A program made the translations under genes and the position numbers. The notes beneath the pieces were generated by a model. It searched no databases. It was given only the letters and a program-made list of their open reading frames with translations, and was not told where the DNA came from. From Sternotherus odoratus (taxonomy: Eukaryota; Chordata; Testudines; Kinosternidae): 64,000 nt of DNA. The stretch is from the NCBI GenBank assembly GCA_032164245.1, contig JAVMKO010000005.1, forward strand, positions 38,530,133 through 38,594,132, in the 5' to 3' direction. Within the stretch, counting starts at the first letter, position 1, and each line of letters opens with the position of its first letter. Positions 33,249 to 46,300 of the stretch are shown here, in pieces.

Positions 33249-34680
33249 CCCAATATCTCTGCCTCCGTTTATCTACGTGCACAATGGGATGGCCGTCAAT
33301 TACCTACAGCACACCACACTAGTATTGTAAAGGATGTAGAGGGCGTTGGTTGAAATCTTCATAGCAGTGCTCAGATACCAAAGTGATGGGTGCAGCATAA
33401 GAACCTGAAGAGGAAAGACCACAAGGGTGACTCACCAGTGTAAAATAAACTCCTGCCAGAAGGGGGAAGAGTTAGGGTCATGTCTTGCAGAAGCATGGCA
33501 ATGTAAAACAACCACATTGCTGCAGAGATCACCCTATTGGCAGCAGATCAGAATGGGCCATGGATGGGACATGGGACACAGGGTTCCCTCGCATCTGTTT
33601 ATTACATCTGCACTCTGAGCATTAGCTGATCCCCGCTCCCCACTCCATCTCATTGTAGTTTCCTACAGGGCCCCTTTGCTGATTAAGCAGCGTTCAGTGC
33701 TACCTAATAAGGCAGTATTTTTAGCACAGGTTGGCAGTGGAATCTGAACCTTTTAACGATCCTTCCTTGACACTGTAGCAAGCACATTATTGCTGAGCAA
33801 AAATAACTAAAATGAAAGACTCTGCATTTCTCTGGGTCACTATGAATTTTCTCCACGTCACCTGTAGCCCATTTTTATGGGACGTCTGAAGGTAATAAAT
33901 GGCCATTATGGAAATAGAGGGAAAGAGAAGATCCTGAGAAATTAATAGACAGGAGAGATATCACATTAATGGGAGGTAACACAGAGCTTCAAAACTGTTA
34001 TAAAAAAAAGACATTAGAAGAGCTCTGTAATTGGGGCTATTAAACATGATTGCTCCAGCCTTTTTTGTGTGTGCGTGCACCTATGATGGATGTCAATTTC
34101 AATAGTGATAATAACAGTAAAATATCTGTGTTAAGGCAGAGTACATTAACTTTTATATTGGCATAATTTACTGCACAATGAGTTCTGATCACCGATGAAC
34201 TAAAGACAGGGCAATCTTCTCTAGGAAGCCAAAGATAATTGATAGACTTCCTTACGAGGAAAAGGGTTTTTTTAAAATATATATTTTATGCATAAAACAA
34301 TCCTTTCACATGTCCATTACTCTCGTCCACAGGGAAGGGGGAAAATGTGCATAGATCATGTAGATCTTGGGCCTGATTTGCTATCAGCCTGCACATTGTG
34401 CAGCTGTGGCTGCATCTTGCCATTATTTTGCACTGGTATAGATGATGACACAGGTTTCAGGGGAACAGAGAGTCAGGCCTCTAATTGACAGGGATTCATG
34501 GGGAGGGGGTGATGAGGCAAGAGCAAGACTCTGGGCAATTTAGTACTGATAAGCACCCAACTGTTCCTTGGACTGGGTGGCTCAGGGAAGTGGTAATGGA
34601 CTAGGGAGCTTTTTACCCCTATTCACTGATCAGTTGTGATTTGGGGCTTATTCCTGCAGGCCCTTACTCATGTGAGTAGT
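33249..34680. other. Unassigned sequence
   Basis: A partial palindromic-repeat arm (GGGCCTGATTTGCTATCAGC) lies near 34370. A short GT run lies near 34065. No coding evidence. Confidence 0.4.
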
Positions 34681-34800
34681 TCCACCAAAGCCACGTAGAT
34701 GCCTAAACACTTTTGAGGATCTGGGCCTAACTCCAACTCACTTCAATAGGGGTTAGGCATCTAAATATCTTTGAGGACCTAGGTCCTATTCACTTGAATA
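34681..34800. repeat. Palindromic CCTAA..TTAGG repeat
   Basis: GATGCCTAAACACTTTTGAGG faces GGGGTTAGGCATCTAAATATC / CTTTGAGGACCTAGG, with CTCACTTCAATAGG at the centre. It is the same dispersed palindromic type as 38455-38660. Confidence 0.55.
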
Positions 34801-37466
34801 TAGGCTATGCTGAAGTCAAAGTTACTACATGCCCTGTTAGGCCTGAAAAAGTATCACCTTGTAGATGATTTTAAGTCTCAGGCCAGTCCTCCGGCTTCCC
34901 ACTTTCCCTTTCTCATCTCTTATTCCATCTGCTCTTTCTGCTCTGCAAATAATGCCATCGTAGATACCTCATTTGTCAGCTTTTCTCATAGTCATCTCCT
35001 GGTGTTTTTGTTACACATGGAAATATCCAACGTGGACATCAGTATCACAACTTCGGCCATGCCAATGTTTAACAGACTTACTTAACAGACAATAATCGAA
35101 TCTCCAAGGTTGTTGATACAGCAGCTCTCACCAGTACGACGACGACATCCAGGATTTTGTTAAATTTAGAATAGGAATAAAGTAGTCCATATTTTCAGCT
35201 GATCTAAACGCAAGGGAAAAAATTAAGCTGAATCTGACCCAGGCCCCATCAGGTTCAGGTCAGGTTGCAACTTGCAAGACTCCTCCTGGAGCATGATCTC
35301 TTCTATAGCTCTGCTAGAGTATGGAGGGCAATTTCTCCACTGTATGCCAAGCCATACACACAATGTAACCCAAACCCGGTTATATTGATTTGCAGTTTCA
35401 TTCATGGTGTCTCTTTGCAAAGAGCCAAAAACCTGTGCTCAGCATCTGCAATGCCCACTAGAGCCAACACTCTCCAGCATTTGTCCAAGTGGGATTAGAC
35501 CTCTTTGGCTCTTGCACCCCTACTTAGGAAGGTCTTTAAGTGTGCTCCACATTTACGCTTAAAACAATGGCTCTATTCACCCGCTTAAAGCTAATCCCCT
35601 GGTTTAATGGGATAGGCGCCTTATCTAGGACATTTTCAATGAAAGCTCAAGGTGTCTCCAGAAGTGGTGGCATGTAGTGACTCAGAATATGGTGCTCTTC
35701 CTTTCTAACAGCCAGACCGTGAGTTCTTTACGCTAGTGAGCCATTACTCACAGAATTAGTCCCATTGAAAACAATAGGATTACTCATGTGTCAGCAGCTC
35801 ACCCATGTGAATAAAGGGGTCCCACTACAATGCAAAGTCAATAGCCATGAATAGTTCAGTGCTCTATTTTGGTGATGGGGACAATATGCTGCTGGGGACG
35901 CCATCTTGTGGGGTGAAATTTAAAATCAAAGTCATAACGGCTTGGAACCATTAGAGAATCATTAGCACTTTTTGCAAGACTGAAGGTACTAACCCCATTG
36001 CCCTGGCCAAATTCAAGGCAGGCTACTGTATTCTGCCTTCCTAAAAAAATCCCCCTACAACTTGAGCTTGTCAGTTTTCTGTCCTCGAAAGTTATGTAGG
36101 GCTGTTAGACACTGTTAGACAGTAGTCCTCTTTCATCCCAGAAGTGGCTGCTTTCAGCAGCAGGTGACTTCATCCTTGTCTAGGGCTTTGGGATTTTTGT
36201 ATGAAAGGCATTTACCAAGTATCACTTTCTCAGCAGCAGCAAGTTAGGACAAAACAGGAGGGTTCTCTCTCTTCTGTGCCCCGGACCGCTCAGATGCATG
36301 CTGAAGACAGTGAGTTCACCTTTCTTGTCCATGGCTTTGAGAGTAAATTTCTGATCTCTCTCTCCCAGAAAGGGCTGCGTTGTCTCCTGTATTAACTGGG
36401 AGAGGAACTGAGAGGACAGTCTCAGAAGTTGGACAATAGCAACAGAAGGGAGAGGCATGCAGACTTCCTTCTGGCCCAGGAGAACTTCCCTCTTTCTCTT
36501 TCCCTCTTTACTAGGCTAGAGAAGTCCTGCCAGCTGCACAGCCCACATTCTTCCAGGAACACTGCCCTTCCTGACCAGTATTTTGAGACTCGCCATCTCT
36601 ACATCAGACCTTCTCTTGTTTCTCCCTAGTGGGTAATCATTAGAGATAAAGGCCAGCTCTCTGAAAAGGTGTTTGCTCTGCATGGGAAACAGGCACCTGG
36701 ATGGATTCTGGATAATGTAAACAACTGCCAAGGACCAACAGAAAGGGGAGTCAGCCCCAGCGAGGCAAAAGCTATTGGAGCTAACTTGCTTGTTACTCCC
36801 TGTATTCTAATAAAAGGCCAGCAGCGGCTCAGAGATTGAAGGAGGGAGAGGCTTCATGCGGGCCATAAAAAAGCACAACCCCAGCCCCTGGTTCAGCCTA
36901 CAGTCATGTATAGCTCTCAGCGGGGTTAACCCTAAATACGATCAAGATGTAGAATAAATGAGAAGATTCGTTTCTTGTATCGCCACGAGATAGCAACAAT
37001 ATTTTCCTTCAGTGTGTCCTTCAAAGACATGTGCCTGAGGTGACACGTGGGCAAACACCAGCTGAAATGAGGACAAGTTGGACTTTACTGTCTAGCCTGG
37101 GAAATACAGTTTATCAAGTGAGTGTTTCCTTTGCTCTGTCTGTAGCAACTGTATCACTACAGCGCATTGGCTATATCACAATACAGCCAAGCTATTCAGC
37201 AGCATGGCTAATGAGGTGGGATATGAGACAGTGAACCAGCGTTGGAATACGACACACGTGTGCTAGAGAAATGTGTCTTTCCACACTCACTCAGAAAATG
37301 TTGCTCTTAGCTCTCAAATTCACTTCTAACCAATGATTTGGCTGCTGATTTACATCTCTGCAGGCAGAAATCAAGCCATGCCTAGACTTTTTTTTGTGGT
37401 CTGATAGAGTGACAGTTATTTATCAAAGCAGATATGTATTCTTTTAGGACCTTGTTAGTACCGGAA
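34801..37466. other. Unassigned sequence
   Basis: No repeat terminus or gene recognised. Frames here are short and unrelated to known families as far as I can see. Confidence 0.4.
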
Positions 37467-37471
37467 GAAAT

Positions 37472-37961
37472 TGTGACGGGCAACTACTAGAGAGCATAGT
37501 TACGCTTCTGAGTCAACTCCAGGAGAGTGCATAATGGTGGTATTAATCGGAAAATGACCTTCCTGTTATCTGTGTGTTTGGGAACAGTTCCCAGACAGTT
37601 CCCAGCTGTATGAGTGTTTACCCAGTCTGTGTGAGAATGAATGCGTGGGAAACTAAATGGGGAAACTGAGGCAGGACAGCGTGTAACCAATCAGCTTGTT
37701 GCTTGCAAATGAGACATGAATATGTATGAGATGCAAATGAGTATGGGTATATCTGTGCTGACACACCCCTGTTTGTTGGGCTTCCTCTTTGGGCTTTCTG
37801 GACATCACCTGGGTGTGTCAGACATCTTGTATTGCGGCCGTGCTGGCCAGATAAGCCCCCCAGCACGAAATGCCACTCCCTCCAATAAACTCACCCCTTT
37901 CCAACTAGCCACCTGTGTGAAGCCTCGTTTCTCCCGGCAACAAGATAAGCCCCCTGCAACA
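37472..37961 (+). mobile_element. LTR-like segment (family D)
   Basis: Starts TGTGACGGGCAACTACT. TG..CA-like ends, an ACTGAGGCAGGACAGCG block, paired ATGCAAATGA words and an AATAAA signal at 37884-37889 before CTCACCCC and a short downstream tail suggest U3-R-U5 on the plus strand. The right end is either GGCAACA (37942) or TGCAACA (37961). No target duplication found, so the limits are approximate. Confidence 0.55.
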
Positions 37962-37989
37962 GACCTCCTTCAGCAAGCCATCTCTAGAG

Positions 37990-38175
37990 GAGGTTTTCAA
38001 AAGCACCCGAAGGGGTATGATGCCTCATTTCCAATAAAGGTCAATGGATATTGGGTACCAAATTCCTGTGGATGTTTTTGAAAGTCTCATCCTTAGGCAC
38101 ATGCTTAATTTTAAGTATGCACTTAGGTCTGACTGATGTTAATGGGATATAAGCACATGCACAAGTGGATTGTCA
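37990..38175. repeat. Palindromic TTTTCAAAAG repeat
   Basis: GGAGGTTTTCAAAAGCACCC faces TGTTTTTGAAAGTCTCATCC around AAAGGTCAATGGATATTGGG. A second, similar pair (CTTAGGCACATGCTTAA / ATAAGCACATGC) follows directly. Confidence 0.5.
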
Positions 38176-38331
38176 GATCAGGACCCTAGTTTATTTAAGA
38201 AAATGGTATTAAATTACTTAGTAATTTCAGTGACAAAGCCTCTCACCCATAACTGTGCAAGGAATAATAATATAACTTTGAAATCCCACCTTTCTCTGTA
38301 AAACTTTACCCTACTGTTGTTAATGTAACAG

Positions 38332-38370
38332 AGGGGTAGGCAACCTATGGCAAGTGTGCTAAAGGTGGGT
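38332..38370 (-). mobile_element. Truncated hAT MITE end
   Basis: AGGGGTAGGCAACCTATGGCA followed by AGTGTGCTAAAGGTGG matches the inverted right end of the hAT MITE at 22472-22779. Only about 40 bp remain. Confidence 0.65.
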
Positions 38371-38454
38371 ACACCTATACTGCACGGTAAGCCCAGCTCT
38401 GTGGGACGTGGGCTTGTGGACTCAGCCTAAATCCCATTTTCAAATGAAAGGCAG

Positions 38455-38665
38455 GGCCAGATTTTTAACGGTAGTGAAGAGCCTAAAGATGTAGATAGGC
38501 ACCTAGTGGGGTTTTTAGAAGTTTCTAGGTGCTTATCCGCAACTTTAGGTGCCTAAATACCCTTTAAAATCTGCCTTTCCACACTTTCAACAGAATGTAG
38601 TCTCCTAAATGCCTAAATCACTTTTGAACAGGACTTAGATGCTTTAGAAAATTTTACCCATACTG
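38455..38665. repeat. Palindromic GGTGCCTAAA repeat
   Basis: CCAGATTTTTAACGGTAGTG, GATAGGCACCTAGTGGGG and TTAGGTGCCTAAATACCCTT / AAAATCTGCC form facing arms. A second, weaker arm (CCTAAATGCCTAAATCAC) follows. The layout is that of a dispersed foldback SINE/MITE-like family repeated across the window. Confidence 0.6.
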
Positions 38666-40265
38666 AATCGGGGCCTGATCTTGCCAAGAGAACCAGAGAT
38701 CAGGAATCTAGTCAGTTGCACTCTTTAGAATCAGCCATTCCCCTCGATTAGTTATATTGTTTTCCATACAAGTCTGCTTTATAAGAATTTTTTTTAAATG
38801 CAGGAAAATATTACTATAAAGCAACAAAAATTAGCAACTAGGGACAGGTGTAGCACCTTACATTGTTTTATGCTCATTCTTTTAAAGAGAGACAAGATCT
38901 CCAGTTGACAGCATCCCTTTAACATAGCCCTTTTTATCTACAGAGAGAATCACAAACATTAGATTATTTATATAATTCTTTTGACATCACATTTGGCAAG
39001 ACTCAGATCTTGTGACAACACAAGTCTGTTGTGAATTTCCCCACCTGCTTTGCCATTTTGTGTCATTCACAGCCACCGCTCCTGTAAGGGCAAATTTAGA
39101 AGTAGGTTTATACTCCTGGCAGCCATTATTTAATAATCCCATATGTCATTTTAAGTATCCCTGTGCTTTGTTTATCTCTGCGCCCAAAAGGCTTAAACTT
39201 CAGCACTGGTTTGGCCACAAGGGCAGCCAATAAAACTGTCCGAATGAAATGATTAAAGAGGCCAGGCATTCTGCACCCAATTCATTAGCTCTCTGCACCT
39301 TGTACAGAGGTGTTGACATCAGTGCAAAGGCAGTGTAAAATGCTTTAACTTTTCACCAGTGTGAGTGGCTACACAATGTGCAGTCCTATCATGCGTTGAG
39401 TCTTCTCTTTGCCATTTGCTCACTGATCTACACATAAGCTTTCGGGGATTTATGTTTTCATTGGACACTTCCAGTGAAGCTCAGGAACTACTCCTTGGAT
39501 AATTGTTTTCCATCTGTTTCTCTTCATTTCATTCTATCTGTGGGGCCCCACAGTGGTACACAAGTGTTTAATTAGGGCAATAATTAGGACTTTCTGCTTT
39601 AAATTGAAATTAGAGTGAGACAAGTGATTGTTAACCCAGAAGCGTGGGGGTCTAGATTTAATCTCTTTCCCAATTATTCCAGATCATGTTGACTCCATTT
39701 AAAAGGCAAAACACTTTAAAAAACAAACAAAAAAACAGGATCCCTAGCATTCCACATTCAGTGGTATTCTCCCTTTTAGAACAGCTGCAAACCAAAATTT
39801 AGCAGACAATTTTCCAGATGACCTGTGAGTCAATAGAACCCCCTCTGCCTGCCTGCCTTCTCCTGCTGTCAAAATGGCCCTGCAGTACTCCCAAGAGAGA
39901 GCTTCCAGTGCAGAAAGAGCCTTGAAGAGGCTGTGGAGAAAGAGGCCTTGAAACACACACAGGGAGTGTGCATGGCTTGCTGCAGCGGGTAGCTGCAAGG
40001 TGAGGATGTGGCTGTAAAGTTTAAAAGTCATCTTCCATTTTGGAAGAAGGGGTCCACCCTGCAAGAGGCAGAACAGATTGGGGAGGGCACTCATTGCAGT
40101 GTTATATAGCATCTGAATTTAAATAAATTAAATTGCTAAAGAGAGGGTCCCTGGGCCTTAAGAACAAAACTGGTGCATTTGAATAATAAAGTGTCATGTT
40201 TGCATAGGCACTTTTCTAACCACCTCTGTATTATAAAGCTAGATCCTTTGCACCAATGATAAACA
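38666..40265. other. Unassigned sequence
   Basis: The minus-strand frame at 39744-40112 (122 codons) is unrecognised. No terminus or structural feature supported. Confidence 0.4.
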
Positions 40266-40820
40266 AACTGTAAGGGACCGTAGGCATAGGCGATCTGGCC
40301 TAGTGGTCACAGCTGGGCTGAGTCTGCTCACTAAGGATGGGAGTCACCAGCCAGGAGTTGGAGGAATCGTATGGCCAGGTTCCATAAACAAGCATCAGGA
40401 TCAGAGTCAGGCTGGGGTCAGCAACTGAAGATCAAAGGTGGTACCAGGTTTGAATTGAGAGGCAGAAATAATGTCAGAATCAGGCCGGAGTCAGAGACTG
40501 GAGATCAGGAGACAAGACAAAATCTAGCATTGCGGTCGGCCAAGAAGTCTTCATGGTTACCCAGACAACTTCTTGGGACAACCCCTGGGGTTAAATAGGG
40601 ACACTTGGCCAATCAGAAGGCCACAGGGTAGTGTCACTCTGGATCACTTGGGCAGTACTTCCTGCTGTGCCTACTCTCCACAGTGCTCCGTGGCTGGGTC
40701 TCTGCATCGTCTCCCAGTGGCACTGTGGGAATCTCAGCTACCCTAGGCTCTGCAGACCCAGGTACTCCTGTCCCTGGATCCTTCCGCTAGCTCTGGGTGA
40801 GCAGCTCAGCCATGTTAACT
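40266..40820. repeat. Possible LTR or dispersed repeat, unclassified
   Basis: Purine-rich direct repeats such as GATCAGAGTCAGGCTGGGGTC and CAGAATCAGGCCGGAGTCAG, followed by GGGGTTAAATAGGGACAC and TTGGCCAATCAGAAGG, resemble the layout of a turtle-type LTR I have seen, possibly minus-oriented. No terminal TG/CA pair or target duplication could be fixed. Confidence 0.35.
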
Positions 40821-40929
40821 TCCTATAGCTAATTTAATTAATTGTCTTCCTAGAAACCAGACAGTGGCCTGGTCTGCTAAAGCTTCAGGAGGAGCTAAGA
40901 AGTCTGATTTACAAAATACGCATGCAGAG

Positions 40930-41012
40930 CCAAAGCCTCGGCTGGTGTAAATTGGCTTAGCACCACTGACTTGAAAGGAAATAGAACAATTTACACCAGC
41001 TGAGGATCTAGG
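40930..41012. repeat. Palindromic CTGGTGTAAATTGGC repeat
   Basis: GAGCCAAAGCCTCGGCTGGTGTAAATTGG, in parts, faces CAATTTACACCAGCTGAGGA across CCACTGACTTGAAAGG. A classic inverted-repeat body; compare 33151-33248. Confidence 0.6.
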
Positions 41013-41550
41013 AACACAGGGATCACCAGCCAATATCCCGTCTCTGACAGAAGCCAGCCCTGGCTGTTTCAGAGGAAGAAACCCTGCAGTAGGCAGGACT
41101 GGAATAATTGATCCCCGCCCCAAGGGACATTTTCCTCAAGCCCCAGAAATTAGAAGCTGGTTATCGCTGCAGGAGGAGGGTTTATGTCCCTTCCAATGCT
41201 CCTTTTTAATATTAACTATTCTAAATGCTCTTACAACCTCTGGAGAGACCTGAGAACCAGGTCAGGCTGCTCTTCCTCCATCGGTCCAAAATCAGGTGAG
41301 CCACCAGGTAACAGCCTTCCTCATTCCTGGGAGAGCGACTTCAGAAAGACACCGCTTTCCAGAGACTTCCCGCAGCTGCAGGGCACTACTGCTGCCTCTG
41401 AGCCACCCCCTCCACTGCTCTCACTCAGGGCCACTCTCACACACATGAACACTTTCTACCCAGGCCAGCTGCCCTCCATTTCTAGCTCCCCCCGCCGAAC
41501 AGTGCAGTAAGAGGCGAAAAGAGGAAAAAATGGAAGAAGCTTTAGGCAAT

Positions 41551-42255
41551 TGTAAGCGAGCGGACACTCACCCCGGTGGCGCCTCCTGCTGGTCGTCTGG
41601 GGAATCAGCTCTTCAGCCTTCAGAGCGCCCTCTGCCGGCCGATGTCTCGCTCCTACTCCGGCCCCGTGTCCCTCCCGGCCCCCGGTGCCCTCTAGCTGAG
41701 GGTGCTGCACCCCTGCAGAACCCCCTCAAGTCCAAGGGTCTCCCCCTCCCCGGGGAACCCTCCACCCACTATCCCCACCTTGCCTCAGACTTGGCCACTG
41801 CCAGTCACCACTTGCCCCCGCTCACTGAGGCAGACTGCAGTATCATTGCCACTCATCACTGGCAAGGGGGGTTGGCCTGCTGCTGCTATTTCTAGCCACG
41901 GGCTGCCCCCTGCAACCCCAGTACCCCTGGGTTGGGCCTTCTTCCAAGCCCTGCAGCCTGGGGCTCTCAGGCTAGAGCCTCCCCAGCTCCTCGTGCCTAG
42001 CCCCAGCCCTGCACCACCCTGGACACTACTCAGGCTCCCAGCAGCTAGGCCTGTCTGCCTTCCCCCTACAGAAGGAGACTCTCTCTAGGCCCCTGCCTCT
42101 CAGCCTTTATACAGGCTTGAGTGTGTTTGGAGCATGGCCACCCAGCTGAGCCTACTCCCTAATCAGGCCTGGGAGTTTGCTGGCTCCCGGCCACAACCCC
42201 TTCCCTGGGCTATTCCAGCCCTTGCAGGCAGGGAGCTGGTGGTCACCCCACTACA
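41551..42255 (-). mobile_element. Solo LTR (family A, copy 3), best preserved
   Basis: Begins TGTAAGCGAGCGG and ends CACCCCACTACA with a perfect 5-bp duplication GCAAT at 41546-41550 and 42256-42260. In the minus direction it starts TGTAGTGGGGTGACC and carries a TATA-like box (inverse of CCTTTATACAGG, about 42104-42114). 705 bp without internal retroviral sequence. High C content and retained CpGs suggest it is younger than copy 2. Confidence 0.9.
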
Positions 42256-42260
42256 GCAAT

Positions 42261-42480
42261 ACTGTCTAGTGGTTAGATGGGACAGATACCAGGATACTGC
42301 TCCTCTTGGTTCTGTTCCCAGCTAAGCAATAACTGCTTTTGTAGCCTTGGCAAGTCACAGGTTAACTTCTCTGTGTCTAATTATTTACTTCAAAGAGGCT
42401 TCTGAGGCAGGATTGTTTGTGGAGGGCTCACAGAGGTCTGGATGAAAGGCCCTTGAGAAGTGCAATTAGGGTAGGGGTCA
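42261..42480 (+). repeat. MIR SINE
   Basis: TCTAGTGGTTAGATGGGACA, then GGTTCTGTTCCCAGCTAAGC, CTTGGCAAGTCACAGGTTAA, CTTCTCTGTGTCTAATTATT and GGCCCTTGAGAAGTGCAATT: the full 5'-to-3' order of a MIR on the plus strand. It directly abuts the right target duplication of the solo LTR, so the LTR probably inserted at the SINE edge. Confidence 0.85.
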
Positions 42481-43024
42481 GTAATGTATTAGTTGCCTGC
42501 CAGCCTGGTTCTTTGGGACTGGTTCACGCTGGGGTCTTTGCAGCTGCCTGGGCACTGCGACTGCCACCGCTCACCTAGGACCCGAGCTCCTTCTGCTTTC
42601 TTCTTGTTTTCCCTTCTCCAAGGCCAAACCACATTGCCATGTGCTAAAGGAGAACGCTGGCCCGGCTTTCAGAACAACTGTCAATGTCACATGCCAGCAA
42701 ACTGTAAACTAGCCCCGTGCGCCGACGCAGGCGAAAAAGGAACTGAATACCTTCCAGCTGGCAGCCCCACAGGTCGTCAGACAGCAGTTATTTATTCAAG
42801 GTAGCAGAAAAAGAGGGCTGTAGTTGCCACTTGAGGAGGCTGGCAGAGAAGCAGCAGGGCTCTGGGTCTCGGTCTGCTGGCAAACCGCTTAATGAAAATC
42901 ATCCCTTTTCCCCTTTGTAGCCAACCCCCTGACCCCCTGCAATGTGAAATCAGGGGCCAAATCTAGACCAGGCCTAGGTTCTCTGGCAGCCTGGGCTATT
43001 ATGAAGGCTTTGAGTTATTAGTAG
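42481..43024. other. Unassigned sequence
   Basis: No supported feature. Confidence 0.4.
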
Positions 43025-43310
43025 TACTAAGACGGTAGCACTCAGAAGCTCCTGCTAAGACCAAGACCCCGTTGTAGCAGGCACCATACCAGTGCATAGT
43101 AAGAGACAGCCCCTGCTCTGAAAAGCTTGCAATCTATATAGACAAAAGAAGTAGCCGTAACCCTTTTTTACAGATGGGGAAAAGACGTACCAAAAGGTTA
43201 AAGGTGCATTACCAAAGGTCACATGGGAAGCCTGTGGCAGATCTGAGAACCGAATCCAATTCCTAAACCAGAGTCTTAACTATAGGACCATCCATCCAGT
43301 CTAAAGACCC
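43025..43310 (-). repeat. MIR/CORE SINE with intact tail
   Basis: GACCCCGTTGTAGCAGGCAC, GTAAGAGACAGCCCCTGCTC, CTTGCAATCTATATAGACAA, CAGATGGGGAAAAGACG, TTACCAAAGGTCACATGGGA and GTCTTAACTATAGGACCATC appear in reverse MIR order, spanning nearly the whole element. Confidence 0.85.
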
Positions 43311-46300
43311 AAACTGCTGCTTACATTGTCCACTCCAGCACACAGCATGAGCTGGCTGGTACTGAAACAGAGCAGGCTACAATATTTCATCGGCAAATCT
43401 GAGAAACAGAGCCCTCTTACAAGGCATGGGACCCATAAAAACCTGCCTCTCCTCAGCGAAGTGCAGGTGCCCATGAGGAGATGGGCGGAGGGGGCATTAC
43501 TGAGCCTGCGATGCACATGGATAAAATCTGTAACTAATCGAGGAATCCCTCTGGTTACACCTTCTGTGCTAGTGTCTGGCATGCTTCACGGCTCTTCTTT
43601 CCTCTTCTGTTGCACATGGAGTTACTCCCTTGGCAGAATTCCTCTTTGCTGAAGAGGAAGCTCTAATAATCCAAACCATCCAGCCACGCTATGGACAGTA
43701 ACACACTGAAACCAAAATCAGCAGTAGCACCAGAGCATTGCAGGAAAGCTGCGTGCGAAAAGCTCTCTGCACAAAGGGAAGAGGCATGGAAACTGACTGC
43801 AGTTGAGCTGTTATGGGAGGGGGTGACCTCCCCTTTATGAGTGCCAGAGGTCCTCTTTCCCCCCTCCAGAGGAAGAAAGAAAGGATTGTCTCCTAGTGGC
43901 ATTTGCAGACCCTCCAACTCTGCCCGCCTCACAAAGCAGTAGTTTATGTCTCTGCAGATCAATGCATTTTGCACAGCAGCAATCTGCAGAAAATTCCATT
44001 GCTGGGGTTAAATGGATGTCTGCTAACTAGAGAGGCTCTTCTGGAATTTGAATGACATGACAGGGCTCTGTCTCAGACTTTACCAAAGTGCAGGGGTGGG
44101 GGAAGAGAAGGACACAAGGCTCCCAGGATACACAATGGAGTTCACCATAGGGTGACCCCAACATTCATGCTTTCCTCTCCCCTTCACCCAACACACGTCT
44201 GTCTGTGCAGTTAGACCCAAAGGTCTTATCACAACCTCATGGGCGGAGTAGCCTTAGACACCAGTAAAGGTTTGTCTGATGCAGTTCAGGAAGGGTCCCA
44301 GCAGATACCCCCTAATCTGAGCCAGTAACAGTAGTAGGTAGGAATGCAAAGAAGAGATGGTGCAAGGCACATAAGTCAAAAAAGCGCAGAGCTTCGCAGG
44401 GTGGAAAGAACTGCAAAAATGGGACAGAGCAGCTGGAATGAACAGTGCTCAATCACGGATGCAGTCCTGCTACTGTCAATAACTGTCAACCCTTGGGAAT
44501 CAATTCCTGTCTCCACATGTCAGTTACTGTATCTCCACTCCTGGGATAATAATACTTGTCAGCTACCTAGCACAGGAGTGAGGCCTTACTCAACAACATG
44601 GGTTAGGCACAAGACAATATTAAAGGCTAATTTGGGGAAAGAAGTGATAACGTAACGAAGGACCTCCTGACAGCCAGCTCTGTCCTGCAAAGGATAGCCA
44701 GGAGGTGGGCAGCTTTTGATAAGCAAGTCTCTATGCCAGGTGCCAGTTGGATCACCTTGGCCAATTCAGGATTTCACCATCCACGTAACTAGACAACTAA
44801 CTAAATGTGTATGCACAAAACAGCTGCAATCTACAGTGCGGCTTAACCTGTAAGCTCTACTGGACATGCAGGCTCAAACACATACAAATATTATTTCACA
44901 ACCACATTTCTTTGCTGAGTCTTTCCAAAAAACCAAGCAGACGGCCTTGGCCCATGACCAAAGATGGAAAACATCCCTCCAGAGCACACATGTTTCAGAA
45001 AGATCTGAGCATTTGGAAGCAGGGTTCTTACAAGAGAAACGCTTTAGCAGGCTTAGTTGCAGTAGTCATGCTTATGCACGTGTTCCGTGCTCATTCATGG
45101 AGAAGAGCACCACCTCTGGAATCAGAAAGGCAAATTCCAGTTGACTCTTGGCTTTCCCCCACAAGTAGTGACCAGACCCAAATGCTTGGCTTGGCAGATT
45201 GGAGGACATGAGCACAGCCTGACCTCGGATGGCTGCTAGCCATATGGTATTTGTATTTTGGGCAGGTTGGCCAGCCTCACGATGCTGGTTGTGTTGTGCA
45301 GGAGTAGCAAGCCCAATTAACACATGTTTTATAGTTACATGCCTGTCATATAAATAAAGCTGCAGCCTTTCTCCTTTCCGTGTTGATGCTGATGGGAATC
45401 ATTCTCAGAAGGAAGGCTGGATCTTGGCAGTGCAAGTTGGTCTTTGTTCTCCTTATTTCCAGAGAACTAAGGCACCAAATTGGAATCAGGAACTGGTGGT
45501 TGTGGCAAGGATGTCTAAGCTCCCCGTGAGCTGCTGACCATGATAATTTCATATCTGAACTGACCTGATTGAGCAGTGATAGGAGCAGCAAAATTCATTC
45601 TGTCACTGTGATGGAGCTTGTCTCTCGCCAGCACAGTCATTGCCCGGCTGGGTTGTCAGAGCCCTGCCCTTTAGTAACCAATGACTTAGAAAGCAAATCT
45701 TATTTTTCATGGCCCTTAAATACATCTTTATCCAGCATGCAAAGTCTGCCTCCTGACAGGCTTCAGAAAAACATAGGGAGACACAATATCAAAATGACAA
45801 CACACAGTAGTGTGGATGCTGCATTTGGGGGGGTGGGGAACATCTGGGTAGAAGCATTCCTCCAGCTTCCTTTCTGCTAGGCGAGAGCTTAGCAGGAACA
45901 CTGAGACATACACAGCAGCAAGTGCCAGCTAACTGCCATGGACTGGCTTCTTCAGCCATGCTCCAAGACCCTAACCTGGGGGGGTTGATTCCCAGTCAGA
46001 ATCCAAATTTCCCGTGGGCTTAGGGTGTTGGAGTGCAGGAATCACATACAGTCCTTTGCCAGGAGAGGGGTGAGGTGCAGCCAGCCAGCCATGACCCATA
46101 GCCTAAGTCAACCCACCTCAAGGCCTTTGTGATGGTCGGAGGAAGGGGGAGGCAGGGGAGTGTGCCCCTCCCTCCTGTGCTAAAAGCATAGGGCCAAGTT
46201 CTAATCCCCTTACTCCTGCTGGTGTACTCCCACTGGGGATCAGAACCTGGCCCACAGAGCGCTCCCAGGCTCCGACCAACCTCAGCTCACTGCTCCCCAT

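Noticed and set aside
40266..40820. Firm LTR call
   Set aside because: Composition is suggestive, but no paired termini or target duplication could be identified.
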